Assembly: GCF_016428595.1 (NCBI RefSeq)
Contig: NZ_JAELVQ010000014.1
Span: forward strand, 1 to 64,000
DNA: 64,000 bases
Direction: 5' to 3'
DNA from: Snuella sedimenti
GTDB lineage: Bacteria > Bacteroidota > Bacteroidia > Flavobacteriales > Flavobacteriaceae
The notes beneath the pieces are model-generated. The model was given only the letters and a program-made list of their open reading frames with translations. It had not been told where the DNA came from and ran no database searches. Positions 27,168 through 35,694 of this stretch are shown piece after piece (position 1 is the first letter of the stretch; each line of letters starts with the position of its first letter). A program made the translations under genes and the position numbers.

Positions 27168-28052
27168 ATGAGTGTTTTAGTAAACAAAGATTCAAAAATA
27201 ATAGTTCAAGGGTTTACAGGGAGTGAAGGTACATTCCATGCAGGCCAAATGATAGAATACGGAACCAACATTGTTGGAGGTGTTACACCAGGCAAGGGAG
27301 GACAAACACATTTGGACAAACCTGTATTTAATACAGTGCAAGATGCTGTTAACGAAGTTGGAGCAGATACAACCATTATTTTTGTACCACCCGCTTTTGC
27401 TGCCGATGCCATAATGGAAGCAGCCGATGCTGGCATTAAAGTTATTATCACCATTACAGAAGGCATTCCTGTAGCAGATATGATTACTGCATCAAATTAT
27501 ATTAAACATAAAGATTGTCGCTTAATAGGGCCTAACTGTCCAGGGGTAATTACTCCGGGAGAAGCAAAAGTAGGGATCATGCCCGGTTTTGTATTTAAAA
27601 AGGGGAATGTAGGCATTGTTTCTAAATCAGGAACCCTTACTTATGAAGCAGCAGATCAAGTTGTTAAGCAAGGTCTGGGAATTACTACAGCAATTGGAAT
27701 TGGAGGCGATCCAATAATTGGAACTACAACAAAAGAAGCTGTAGAACTATTAATTAACGATCCCGAAACAGAAGCCGTTGTAATGATTGGTGAGATTGGA
27801 GGACAATTAGAAGCCGATGCAGCAAACTGGTATAAAGAAAGTGGTAGCAATAAACCAGTTATTGGATTTATTGCTGGTGAAACTGCACCTGCAGGCCGTA
27901 CTATGGGACATGCCGGAGCTATTGTTGGAGGAAGCGATGATACAGCACAAGCAAAAAAGAAAATTATGAGTGCTTGTGGTATCCATGTTGTAGACTCACC
28001 TGCTGAAATTGGAAGTAAAGTTGCAGAAGTTTTAGCATTGCAAAAAGTTTAG
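27168..28052 (+). CDS. sucD: Succinate-CoA ligase subunit alpha
   Basis: The 294-residue subunit binds CoA and carries the phospho-His. The CoA-binding region is [17 protein letters not shown] (about residues 18-34), and the phosphohistidine lies in [13 protein letters not shown] (near residue 250), with [14 protein letters not shown] in between. It forms succinyl-CoA synthetase with SucC, which is not adjacent. Length and motifs are normal. Confidence 0.95.
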   Translation: MSVLVNKDSKIIVQGFTGSEGTFHAGQMIEYGTNIVGGVTPGKGGQTHLDKPVFNTVQDAVNEVGADTTIIFVPPAFAADAIMEAADAGIKVIITITEGIPVADMITASNYIKHKDCRLIGPNCPGVITPGEAKVGIMPGFVFKKGNVGIVSKSGTLTYEAADQVVKQGLGITTAIGIGGDPIIGTTTKEAVELLINDPETEAVVMIGEIGGQLEADAANWYKESGSNKPVIGFIAGETAPAGRTMGHAGAIVGGSDDTAQAKKKIMSACGIHVVDSPAEIGSKVAEVLALQKV

Positions 28053-28080
28053 TTATATAACGATTCCGATTATATATTTA

Positions 28081-28112
28081 AAATCCGTTGATTAATCTCA
28101 ACGGATTTTTTT
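28081..28112 (+). terminator. Rho-independent terminator after sucD
   Basis: AAATCCGTTGA (28081-28091) pairs with TCAACGGATTT (28098-28108), followed by a T-run. It is 28 bases after the sucD stop. Confidence 0.9.
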
Positions 28113-28191
28113 ATGCCGAAATTTTAAAACTAGGGTAACAAAACCTAAACTGGATTGATATACGGGTATAAATTGATAAAATCCAGAAATC

Positions 28192-28770
28192 ATGAAAGCG
28201 CAAAAAATAGTTTTAAATCTGATACTTATAGGAATACTTTTCACAAGTTGTTCTAAAGACGATGATTTAGATGTAATAGAGCAAACTCCCCAGTACCCCA
28301 TGAAAACTTTAATAGAAACAGGGCACATGGAATTAAAAAGTACCATGCAGCAATGGGTGTTTAGTTTTGAAGTAGGTTATAAATTTAAGGCATTTAAAAA
28401 TGGTAAGATTACAGCACTAGGTATTCGTGTGCCGAATAACGACACATATAGAGTAACATTGTGGAATGCTGAAACCGAAGAGGTTTTAGTGACAAAAAAC
28501 ATTGTTTCTAGCTCTGGTTTATTATCGTTTGAAGCTATTAATCCTGTTAATGTTACTTCGGGGGTTGCTTATTTTGTGTCTGTCAATACAAACGATTATT
28601 ATACCTTCAATGATTCTGGGAATGTTATGTTTCCTGTTGAAAGTGGAGACATTTTAATTACCGGCTACGGTGTTAGGTCTGGTACAAACCCAGACCAAGT
28701 AATGCCAACACAGTATTCAAAAACCTCTTATGTTGGCGTTGTCGATATTAAATTTATGCCAAACCCCTAA
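28192..28770 (+). CDS. Lipoprotein with DUF4082-like domain
   Basis: The 192-residue product has a lipoprotein signal with lipobox FTSC at residues 17-20, then an acidic linker (SKDDDLDV). The main domain contains GKITALGIRVPNNDTYRVTLWNAE and VTSGVAYFVSVNTND, which resemble the DUF4082 beta-sandwich. It is probably anchored to the outer membrane, facing the periplasm or the surface. Its ligand is unknown. It stands alone between two terminators. Confidence 0.75.
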   Translation: MKAQKIVLNLILIGILFTSCSKDDDLDVIEQTPQYPMKTLIETGHMELKSTMQQWVFSFEVGYKFKAFKNGKITALGIRVPNNDTYRVTLWNAETEEVLVTKNIVSSSGLLSFEAINPVNVTSGVAYFVSVNTNDYYTFNDSGNVMFPVESGDILITGYGVRSGTNPDQVMPTQYSKTSYVGVVDIKFMPNP

Positions 28771-28860
28771 TGTAATTGAACTACCTTGTTAAAATTTCGG
28801 AGCATTTAAACCTAGATTGTCGAGTAAAACAGAAACTTCTAAAGCGGCAATGGCTTGCCA

Positions 28861-28890
28861 AAACCTTACAAGATTTTGTAAGGTTTTTTT
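28861..28890 (+). terminator. Rho-independent terminator after the lipoprotein gene
   Basis: AAACCTTACA (28861-28870) pairs with TGTAAGGTTT (28877-28886), followed by a T-run, 90 bases after the lipoprotein stop. Confidence 0.85.
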
Positions 28891-29049
28891 ATATCTTACA
28901 ATTTGTAATTACTATATTTGAACGCCAACAAATGATACCAGTTGTTAATTGAATTTAGATAAATTCTATGAGTAAATGGTATTGTTTAAATAGGTATGGA
29001 GTATTTAAGATAAAAGCTTGTTTCGTGTTACTAATAAAAATAATTAAGA
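28891..29049. other. Non-coding stretch upstream of leader element A
   Basis: An AT-rich stretch with no gene. TATATTTG (28913-28920) fits the -7 box and could be the promoter for the element and fabG, leaving a leader of about 290 bases; the -33 element is not evident. Confidence 0.35.
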
Positions 29050-29052
29050 ATG

Positions 29053-29106
29053 ATGAAACGAACATTAATAAATTTTAAGGGATACTTCACAAAAGGCAAT
29101 GATTAA
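29053..29106 (+). CDS. 17-aa mini-ORF of leader element A
   Basis: The ORF encodes MKRTLINFKGYFTKGND with a TAA stop; an ATG directly before it (29050) could also initiate. The other two copies have the same length and no indels. A-to-B differ at 8 of 54 bases, and A-to-C at 15. Synonymous third-base changes at codons 9 and 15 hint at translation, but the flanking non-coding parts are also conserved, so this is not proof. Confidence 0.4.
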   Translation: MKRTLINFKGYFTKGND

Positions 29107-29110
29107 AATT

Positions 29111-29130
29111 CTTGCCTGCCGGTAGGCAGA
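29111..29130. repeat. REP-like palindrome inside leader element A
   Basis: CTTGCCTGCCGGTAGGCAGA contains the near-perfect dyad TGCCTGCCGGTAGGCA. It is absent from the other two copies of the leader element, so it appears to be an insertion into copy A. Confidence 0.65.
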
Positions 29131-29209
29131 TTTAATATGAGAACGGAGCGATTGTATACGTTCTCGGTTTTATAATTAGTATATAATCAAATAATTAACT
29201 ATTATTCGA

Positions 29210-29956
29210 ATGAAATTATTAGAAGGAAAAACAGCCATAATTACAGGCGCTAGTAGAGGTATAGGTAAAGGTATTGCACAAGTTTTTGCACAACAAGGAG
29301 CTAATGTAGCTTTTACATACAGTGCATCGGTAGATGCGGCAAAAGCATTAGAGAGTGAATTAATTGCTTTAGGTGTAAGAGCAAAAGGATACCAAAGTAA
29401 TGCAGCAAGTTTTGAAGAAGCCCAAAACCTAGCTAATGATGTAGTGGCCGAATTCGGTAGTATTGATATACTAGTTAATAATGCAGGTATTACCAAGGAT
29501 AATTTGTTGATGCGTATAAGTGAAGAAGATTTTGATACCGTAATTGAGGTTAATTTAAAATCGGTTTTTAACATGACCAAAGCAGTACAACGTACTATGC
29601 TAAAACAACGCAAGGGGTCTATCATTAACATGAGCTCTGTTGTAGGGGTAAAAGGAAATGCAGGCCAAACTAATTATGCCGCTTCAAAAGCAGGAATTAT
29701 TGGGTTTTCTAAATCAGTTGCCTTAGAATTGGGATCAAGAAATATTAGATCTAACGTTGTAGCGCCAGGTTTTATAGAAACAGAAATGACAGCTAAGTTA
29801 GATGAAGAAGTTGTAAAAGGATGGCGAGCAGGAATTCCATTAAAACGAGGAGGTACTCCTGAAGATATTGCCAATGTTTGTGTGTTCTTGGCCAGTGATA
29901 TGAGTGCTTATGTTACTGGACAAACACTAAATGTTGATGGAGGAATGCTTACATAA
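29210..29956 (+). CDS. fabG: 3-oxoacyl-[acyl-carrier-protein] reductase
   Basis: The 248-residue short-chain dehydrogenase reduces 3-oxoacyl-ACP with NADPH in fatty-acid elongation. It shows the TGASRGIG cofactor motif (residues 13-20), NNAG (near 88-91), catalytic Ser in INMSSVVG, and the YAASK Tyr/Lys pair (near 153-157), ending in TLNVDGGM. The ATG coincides with the end of leader element A, so that element forms the 5' leader of this gene. Confidence 0.95.
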   Translation: MKLLEGKTAIITGASRGIGKGIAQVFAQQGANVAFTYSASVDAAKALESELIALGVRAKGYQSNAASFEEAQNLANDVVAEFGSIDILVNNAGITKDNLLMRISEEDFDTVIEVNLKSVFNMTKAVQRTMLKQRKGSIINMSSVVGVKGNAGQTNYAASKAGIIGFSKSVALELGSRNIRSNVVAPGFIETEMTAKLDEEVVKGWRAGIPLKRGGTPEDIANVCVFLASDMSAYVTGQTLNVDGGMLT

Positions 29957-30019
29957 TTTTAAGGATTTATGAATGATGGTTTAAAATTAGAACCATTAAT
30001 GAAAAATCGATATTTATAA

Positions 30020-32053
30020 ATGCAAACAGAAACGCTGTTATATGTTATATTAGCTGGAATTATAGCGCTTTTATTAGCGCTCTTTCAGTATAAATCGAAA
30101 AGAAAAAGCATGTCTAAGCTGGACATGCTTTTTTCTTTCTTGAGGTTTATAACCATATTCTCTGTATTGCTATTACTTATAAACCCTAAGTTTAAGCATA
30201 CAACCCAGGTTATAGAAAAACCGAATTTGGTGATTGCTTTAGATAATTCTAACTCTATAAAATATTTAAAACAAGATACGGAAGCTAAAAGCTTGGTAAA
30301 CCAACTTTTAAAAGATCAAAAATTACAAAACAAATTTAATATAGAACTATATGCCTTTGGAGAGTCTGTAAACAAATTGGATACAATTACCTTTTCAGAA
30401 AAGCAAACTAATATAGATAAAGTTTTTAAACAGTTTTTACAGGTTTATAAGCAAACAACTTCGCCTACAATTCTTATCACCGATGGAAATCAAACCTATG
30501 GGAGCGATTATTTGTTTACATCGTCAGATTATAAACAGCCTATTTATCCTATAATTTTAGGTGATACCGTAAACTATACAGATTTAAAAATCCAACAACT
30601 TAACGTTAACAAATATGCATATTTAAAAAATAAATTCCCAGTGGAAGCCATTTTGGTATTTAATGGGAATGAAACTATTAATTCTCGTTTTGTTGTCACT
30701 AACGGAAATACAACTGTTTACTCGGAACCCGTACGTTTTTCAAAAAACAACAATTCAAAAGTCATAAATTTCACACTACCAGCCAATAGAGTAGGAGTTG
30801 GTAACTATAGTGCAACAGTGCTGCCAATAAATAACGAAAAGAATACGGTTAATAATTCAAAGAACTTCGCCGTTGAAATTATTGACCAAAAAACAAAAAT
30901 AGCCATAGTTAGTGATTTTCCACATCCCGATTTAGGTGCTTTAAAAAGAAGTATAGAAAGTAATGAGCAACGCGTTGTTACGTTTTTAAGCCCTAAAGAA
31001 GCAATTGATAGGTTGGAAGATTTTCAATTGCTTATACTCAACCAACCAAATAATAAATTTAAAAAGGTGTACGATGTACTAAATGAGCAAAATAAAAACC
31101 GACTTGTGATTATCGGAACTAAAACAGATTTAAATTTTTTAAATACGATTGGCAAGGATTACACATTTGAGATTACCAACCAAACAGAAGATTACCAAGC
31201 AGAATTAAATCTAAGTTATACCCCTTTTATTATTGACGATATAGATTTTGAGTCGTTTCCTCCGTTAAAATCCAATTTTGGTAGCGTTTCTTTTTCTGTC
31301 CCTTACCAATCTATTTTAAATAAGCGCGTTAATAATGTTTCAATAAATATACCATTACTTGCTACTTTTGAAAATGATTCAAAAAGGGAGGCCGTTCTTT
31401 TGGGAGAGAATATTTGGCAATGGCGAGCCCAAAGTTTTTTAAATTCGAAAACATTCAATCCTTTTGATGATTTTATTGGTAAACTGGTGCAGTATTTAGC
31501 TTCAAACAAGAGGAGAGATAGGTTGAGCCTGGAATATGAATCTTTTTACACCGGGAGCAGCAAAATTGAAATAAAAGCACAATTTTTCGATAAAAACTAT
31601 GTGTTCGATACACGGGAAACGCTTAATATAACTGTAACAGACAATCATTCTAGCCAAGAGAAACAGTTTCCACTCATACTAAAAAACAATCATTACGTGG
31701 CAGATTTAAGTAATTTGCCTCCCTCAGAGTATAGTTTTATCATTAGTGCAGTTAATGAGAACATTTCGAAATCTGGAAATTTTCAGATTTTAGAATATAA
31801 TGTAGAGCAACAATTTTTAAATGCCAATGTAACAAAATTAGAGCAGTTGGCTACTAATAGCAAGGGCAAGAGCTTTTTCATTTCTGACACAAAAGACCTC
31901 GTTAATGAAATTTTAAATGACGATCGCTTTGTAGCTATTCAAAAGGTCAATAAAAATGTTATACCTTTGGTCGACTGGAAATACTTACTTGCTTTAATCG
32001 CATTAAGTTTGTCTGCCGAATGGTTTCTTAGAAAATATAACGGATTAATTTAA
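30020..32053 (+). CDS. VWA-domain membrane protein
   Basis: The 677-residue protein has N-terminal membrane segments (about 7-23 and 40-60), then a von Willebrand A-type domain beginning VIALDNSNSIK (about residues 74-84), whose DxSxS is the metal-ion-dependent adhesion site, and later ILITDGNQTYG. A large periplasmic beta-rich part follows, and one C-terminal membrane segment (about 655-672, VDWKYLLALIALSLSAEWFL). This is the layout of BatA/B-like and glutamine-amidotransferase-like membrane proteins, but the role is unknown. It is 63 bases after fabG and 15 before the prohibitin gene. Confidence 0.8.
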   Translation: MQTETLLYVILAGIIALLLALFQYKSKRKSMSKLDMLFSFLRFITIFSVLLLLINPKFKHTTQVIEKPNLVIALDNSNSIKYLKQDTEAKSLVNQLLKDQKLQNKFNIELYAFGESVNKLDTITFSEKQTNIDKVFKQFLQVYKQTTSPTILITDGNQTYGSDYLFTSSDYKQPIYPIILGDTVNYTDLKIQQLNVNKYAYLKNKFPVEAILVFNGNETINSRFVVTNGNTTVYSEPVRFSKNNNSKVINFTLPANRVGVGNYSATVLPINNEKNTVNNSKNFAVEIIDQKTKIAIVSDFPHPDLGALKRSIESNEQRVVTFLSPKEAIDRLEDFQLLILNQPNNKFKKVYDVLNEQNKNRLVIIGTKTDLNFLNTIGKDYTFEITNQTEDYQAELNLSYTPFIIDDIDFESFPPLKSNFGSVSFSVPYQSILNKRVNNVSINIPLLATFENDSKREAVLLGENIWQWRAQSFLNSKTFNPFDDFIGKLVQYLASNKRRDRLSLEYESFYTGSSKIEIKAQFFDKNYVFDTRETLNITVTDNHSSQEKQFPLILKNNHYVADLSNLPPSEYSFIISAVNENISKSGNFQILEYNVEQQFLNANVTKLEQLATNSKGKSFFISDTKDLVNEILNDDRFVAIQKVNKNVIPLVDWKYLLALIALSLSAEWFLRKYNGLI

Positions 32054-32068
32054 TATATAATAAAAAAA

Positions 32069-32884
32069 ATGGAAAAATTACCAAAAATTGCTTTGCCCTT
32101 AATAGCCGTATTAATTGGCTTAGTTGTATTATTGTCTAAATCGGCTGTAACCGTTGATTCGGGAGAAGCTGGTGTTTTATATAAAACCTTTGGCGGTGGT
32201 GTTGTTACCGATAGTCCGCCTCTAGGAGAAGGGTTTCATGTTATTGCCCCTTGGAACAAGGTATTTATTTATGAGGTGCGTCAACAAGAACTTTTTGAGA
32301 AAATGAAGGTTTTATCGTCTAACGGGTTAGAAATTCAAATCGATGCCTCTGCCTGGTATGAACCTGTTTATAATGATTTAGGAAATTTACATCAGTCCCT
32401 CGGTCAAAATTATTTACAACGTGTTATTCAGCCGGCTATTCGCAGTGCTGCAAGAAGTGTTGTAGGTCGTTATACACCAGAGCAATTGTATTCGAGTAAA
32501 CGTGATGCCATCCAAGACGAAATCTATTTAGAAACCAAAAAGATATTAGAAAAGCAATACGTACAATTAAACGAGGTATTGGTAAGGGATGTAACGTTAC
32601 CCAATACCATTAAAGATGCTATTGAGCGCAAGTTAAAGCAGGAGCAGGAGTCATTGGAGTACGAGTTTAGATTGGTAACAGCTGCTAAAGAAGCTGAAAA
32701 GGTAATTATTGAAGCCCAAGGTAAAGCGGATGCCAATAAAATCCTGAGTGCATCCCTAACAGATAAAATTCTTCAAGACAAAGGAATTGAAGCTACTATA
32801 AAATTGGCAGAATCACCGAACAGTAAGGTTATTGTTATAGGGTCTGGAGATTCAGGTATGCCTATCATTCTTGGGAATCAATAA
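32069..32884 (+). CDS. Prohibitin-family (SPFH) membrane protein
   Basis: This 271-residue protein has an N-terminal membrane anchor (about 8-24), an SPFH/band-7 domain (about 28-205: VDSGEAGVLYKTFGGGV, then SARSVVGRYTPEQLYSSKR, broken here into parts, and VLVRDVTLPNTIKDAIERKL) and a charged coiled coil (about 195-235). Prohibitins form membrane rings that scaffold proteases or lipid domains. It is 15 bases after the VWA gene and likely in one unit with it; a joint membrane complex is only a guess. Confidence 0.9.
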   Translation: MEKLPKIALPLIAVLIGLVVLLSKSAVTVDSGEAGVLYKTFGGGVVTDSPPLGEGFHVIAPWNKVFIYEVRQQELFEKMKVLSSNGLEIQIDASAWYEPVYNDLGNLHQSLGQNYLQRVIQPAIRSAARSVVGRYTPEQLYSSKRDAIQDEIYLETKKILEKQYVQLNEVLVRDVTLPNTIKDAIERKLKQEQESLEYEFRLVTAAKEAEKVIIEAQGKADANKILSASLTDKILQDKGIEATIKLAESPNSKVIVIGSGDSGMPIILGNQ

Positions 32885-32886
32885 AT

Positions 32887-33048
32887 GAACTTATCTTGAC
32901 TTTTTCCAATTGGTTAAAAAATTGCTCTTTTGAGTCTGCTTTTCGTCATTTTCTCATTCCGTAGCCCTGCTATGCAACTTAAAAATGCCTTCCATCAAGC
33001 TCAAAAATAGCTAATTTTCACTTCAATCAAAAAAGTCAAGATGAGTTC
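32887..33048. repeat. MITE-like inverted-repeat element 2
   Basis: A 19-bp terminal inverted repeat with one mismatch, GAACTTATCTTGACTTTTT (32887-32905) and its partner (33030-33048), bounds a 162-bp non-coding segment. The interior, read on the minus strand, has a TAGC-AGG-GCTA hairpin (32962-32972) followed by AATGAG...ACGAAAAG. It matches the order of features in the element at 256-418. No coding content or transposase is present. Confidence 0.65.
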
Positions 33049-33083
33049 AATAAGAAAGGTTATAAAAACATAGACTATTGTAT

Positions 33084-33899
33084 ATGAAACCTATGATTTG
33101 GCAACCTTTTACTTTACTGGATAAAAACTGGCAAAAACTTTTTCTTATAAGTTTTTGCCTTGTTTTTAGTGTTGTTTTTTTAAACCTTTTTGTGCCCTTT
33201 AATATCAATCTTTGGGAAGAGGATGAGGGCATTGCGCAATTCTTGAGACTCTCAAAATTTGCTGCCATTGGTATTTTGGTTTTGGCCTTTTCACAGTTTG
33301 CTCTTCGTAAACTATTCAAGATTAGAAGTTTTAGGCTTATTGAATTTATAGGCTGGGTGTTTTTGGAAATGGCTTTAATAGCTCTGGTTTTGTCAATGCT
33401 CTACCAATACGACGGCATATCCTTTTTTCTGTTTTTTTTGGAATGTATTAGCTATGCAGCATTGGTTGTGTTAATTCCTTATTCTGTAGCATTACTTATA
33501 ATTTATGTTTTTCAATTAAGGAAAAAGAATAATGTTAATAACACATTGAACCATTCAGATTTTTTAATAGGTATACCCGATGGAAATAATGTTGTTAAAC
33601 TGTCTGTGCCAATAAATAATCTATTGTATTTTGAATCCGCCGATAACTATGTGGTAGTTCAATATCTTGATGAAGGGAAAACAAAGAAAAAACTTATTCG
33701 TAATACGCTTAAAAACTTAGAAAACTCGCTGGACAATTCCGTTATAAAAAGATGCCACCGTTCTTTCGTTGTTAATTTAAAAAGTATCAAATTAATCGAA
33801 AAAGTTTCAGGTAAGTTTTTCATTCATATTAAAAACAGTGAGACACTCATCCCTATATCGACCAATTACATCCCACAGTTTAAAGACTACATTTCTTAA
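33084..33899 (+). CDS. LytTR-family DNA-binding membrane protein
   Basis: From the ATG at 33084 the protein has 271 residues. Four hydrophobic segments lie in the first ~150 residues, and a C-terminal LytTR DNA-binding domain (about 172-271) carries LLYFESADNYVVVQYLDEGK, then RCHRSFVVNLKSI, the family signature. The TM-LytTR architecture lacks a receiver, so the signal probably comes through the membrane part. The TTG at 33078 would add only two residues. It stands alone after the repeat element; its targets are unknown. Confidence 0.88.
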   Translation: MKPMIWQPFTLLDKNWQKLFLISFCLVFSVVFLNLFVPFNINLWEEDEGIAQFLRLSKFAAIGILVLAFSQFALRKLFKIRSFRLIEFIGWVFLEMALIALVLSMLYQYDGISFFLFFLECISYAALVVLIPYSVALLIIYVFQLRKKNNVNNTLNHSDFLIGIPDGNNVVKLSVPINNLLYFESADNYVVVQYLDEGKTKKKLIRNTLKNLENSLDNSVIKRCHRSFVVNLKSIKLIEKVSGKFFIHIKNSETLIPISTNYIPQFKDYIS

Positions 33900-34017
33900 G
33901 ACATTCTATTTATCCCATAATGGGCTTCTTTGTCCCTATTTTTTCACGTAATGATTTGATCTACATAATTTTGTTGAAAATCAAAAAATCAATGTATAAT
34001 TTAAATTAGTTTTAATT

Positions 34018-34389
34018 ATGAAAAAAAAAGTAGTAGTATTAGTTGTAGTTGTTCTAGCTTTTGGTCTTAAAATAAACGCCCAAGAATCAATAAAGAACTT
34101 TAAAGGCACTTGGGAATACGTTTGTAACGAAGCGCCTTATGGGTATAACTCAGGAAGTATAATTGTTGGACAAGAAAAGGATCGTCCTACGGTAAAAGTT
34201 GTCTACGAAGATGGAAGCGAAAACACTGCAGAATCTGTTAAAGTTAAGAATGGCGTTTTATATTTTAACATGAGTGTAGAAGATAGTTTTATTAAAGTGC
34301 AGTTACAAAAAGATGGTACAAAAATAAAGGGAAAAGCGATTAACAATTATGGCGAAGAATTGGGTATAACAGCCGTTAAGAAAAAATAA
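34018..34389 (+). CDS. Small secreted protein, lipocalin-like
   Basis: The 123-residue product has a signal peptide (residues 1-21, ending INAQ) and a small beta-rich domain opening IKNFKGTWEYVCNEAPYG, a pattern seen in lipocalin-like domains. It is probably periplasmic. No catalytic motif is visible. It is followed by a terminator and lies directly before the histidine operon region. Confidence 0.6.
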   Translation: MKKKVVVLVVVVLAFGLKINAQESIKNFKGTWEYVCNEAPYGYNSGSIIVGQEKDRPTVKVVYEDGSENTAESVKVKNGVLYFNMSVEDSFIKVQLQKDGTKIKGKAINNYGEELGITAVKKK

Positions 34390-34437
34390 AGCAAAACCCT
34401 AAAGAGAGCTCCTATTGGTTTTATAAGTTAGTCAAAG

Positions 34438-34478
34438 AATATCCAAATGACAATAAGTGCTTGTTTGGATATTTTTTA
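34438..34478 (+). terminator. Rho-independent terminator
   Basis: AATATCCAAA (34438-34447) pairs with TTTGGATATT (34464-34473), followed by a short T-run. It closes the lipocalin-like gene and insulates the his operon. Confidence 0.8.
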
Positions 34479-34565
34479 GTTTAAAGGTTTATTGGTTAGC
34501 ATGTGTTTAAAAAATTGAGGGAAAAATTAGTAATGTTAAAAATGTTAAAAATTATGCAGTTAATA

Positions 34566-34598
34566 TTTGGTGATATTTATTTTAATTACTGATATTTG
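34566..34598 (+). promoter_or_regulatory. Candidate his operon promoter
   Basis: TTTG (34566-34569), 21 bases of spacing, then GATATTTG (34591-34598), one mismatch from TAnnTTTG, form a Bacteroidota-type promoter. The leader-peptide ATG is at 34617. Confidence 0.5.
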
Positions 34599-34616
34599 TA
34601 GAAACAATAGGTAAAC

Positions 34617-34673
34617 ATGAATTTTATTCAATTTCATCATCATCATTTTCAAATTTGCTCTCAAGCGAAGTGA
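34617..34673 (+). CDS. hisL: Histidine operon leader peptide
   Basis: The 18-residue frame encodes MNFIQFHHHHFQICSQAK with four consecutive His codons (34635-34646), ending at TGA. It lies between the candidate promoter and a terminator hairpin ahead of hisG, the classical attenuation layout. Ribosome stalling at the CAT codons under histidine shortage would change the RNA fold. The sequence ATTTTATTCAA in the peptide region (34621-34631) is exactly complementary to TTGAATAAAAT (34681-34691), which gives a plausible alternate pairing. Confidence 0.8.
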   Translation: MNFIQFHHHHFQICSQAK

Positions 34674-34705
34674 AGATGTGTTGAATAAAATCAAGATATT
34701 TTTTA

Positions 34706-34738
34706 AACCCGTTTGAGACAATCAAGCGGGTTTTTTAT
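34706..34738 (+). terminator. his operon attenuator terminator
   Basis: AACCCG-TTTGA pairs with TCAAG-CGGGTT (34706-34732), followed by a T-run, 45 bases before hisG. With the His-rich leader it forms an attenuator; the leader peptide stop lies 33 bases upstream. Confidence 0.8.
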
Positions 34739-34782
34739 TTAAAAACTTAAAGAGATTGTTTCAAACTCATAACAAATAAAAA

Positions 34783-35640
34783 ATGAGTAAACTAAGAATT
34801 GCAGTACAAAAATCGGGTCGTTTAAACGAAGACTCAATGAAAATCCTAAAGGATATAGGGATTTCTATCGATAATGGAAAGGATCAATTAAAGGCTTCAG
34901 CTAGAAATTTCCCGGTAGAAGTGTTCTATTTAAGGAATGGCGATATCCCCCAGTATTTAAAAGATGGCGTTGTAGATGTTGCCATTATTGGTGAAAACGT
35001 ATTAATAGAAAAAGGGAAAGACATTAGAATCGCTGAAAAATTAGGGTTTTCTACATGTCGCGTGTGTATTGCTGTCCCAAAGTCTATGGGGTATAATGGC
35101 ATAAAGGACTTGGAAGGGAAGCGCATAGCAACGTCTTATCCAAATACCGTTCAGGATTATTTAGATAAGAATGGTGTAAAATCAAACCTACATATTATTA
35201 ATGGTTCTGTTGAAATAGCTCCCAATATTGGTTTAGCCGATGCCATTTGTGATATCGTATCAAGTGGAAGTACACTGTTTAAAAACAATTTGAAAGAAGT
35301 TGAAACCATATTAAAGTCTGAAGCCGTATTAGCAGTTTCACCAGTACTTACAGAAGAAAAGGAAGCCATTCTTAGTAAAATCCAGTTTAGGATAAAATCG
35401 GTCTTAAAAGGCAGACAATCAAAATACATATTGCTTAATGCGCCTAACGATAAATTACAGGACATTATAAATGTATTGCCCGGTATGAAGAGTCCAACCG
35501 TGTTACCTTTAGCTGAAGATGGGTGGAGCTCGGTACACTCTGTAATAAATAAGAATGAATTTTGGGACGTTATTGATGAATTAAAAAATAATGGCGCTCA
35601 GGGAATTTTGGTTTGTCCAATTGAAAAAATGGTATTATAA
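34783..35640 (+). CDS. hisG: ATP phosphoribosyltransferase, long form
   Basis: HisG joins PRPP and ATP in the first step of histidine synthesis. At 285 residues it is the long form, with a C-terminal regulatory ACT-like domain (about residues 215-285) that binds histidine for feedback inhibition. Family motifs are ATSYPNTVQDYLDKNGV (about 109-125) and GLADAICDIVSSGSTL. It is the first gene of the operon, behind the attenuator. Confidence 0.95.
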   Translation: MSKLRIAVQKSGRLNEDSMKILKDIGISIDNGKDQLKASARNFPVEVFYLRNGDIPQYLKDGVVDVAIIGENVLIEKGKDIRIAEKLGFSTCRVCIAVPKSMGYNGIKDLEGKRIATSYPNTVQDYLDKNGVKSNLHIINGSVEIAPNIGLADAICDIVSSGSTLFKNNLKEVETILKSEAVLAVSPVLTEEKEAILSKIQFRIKSVLKGRQSKYILLNAPNDKLQDIINVLPGMKSPTVLPLAEDGWSSVHSVINKNEFWDVIDELKNNGAQGILVCPIEKMVL

Positions 35641-35694
35641 TGTCTTTCAGACTCCGTGTATTTTGGGGGAGAGTCTCACTTAAAAAAGTTTAAT

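Larger units (their letters stand above)
29050..29212 (+). repeat. Three-copy leader element, copy A (before fabG)
   Basis: Copy A begins with a 17-codon mini-ORF, MKRTLINFKGYFTKGND (29053-29106). A GAGAACG...CGTTCTC hairpin (29139-29165) and an AT-rich tail (GTTTTATAATTAGTATATAA) follow, and the element ends on the ATG-AAA of fabG. It shares sequence and order with copies at 38184 and 54889. A 20-base palindrome (CTTGCCTGCCGGTAGGCAGA, 29111-29130) is inserted between mini-ORF and hairpin in this copy only. Confidence 0.75.

Noticed and set aside
29176-29631. 151-codon antisense frame over fabG
   Set aside because: It is a mirror of the fabG coding pattern and begins upstream across the leader element; no protein features.
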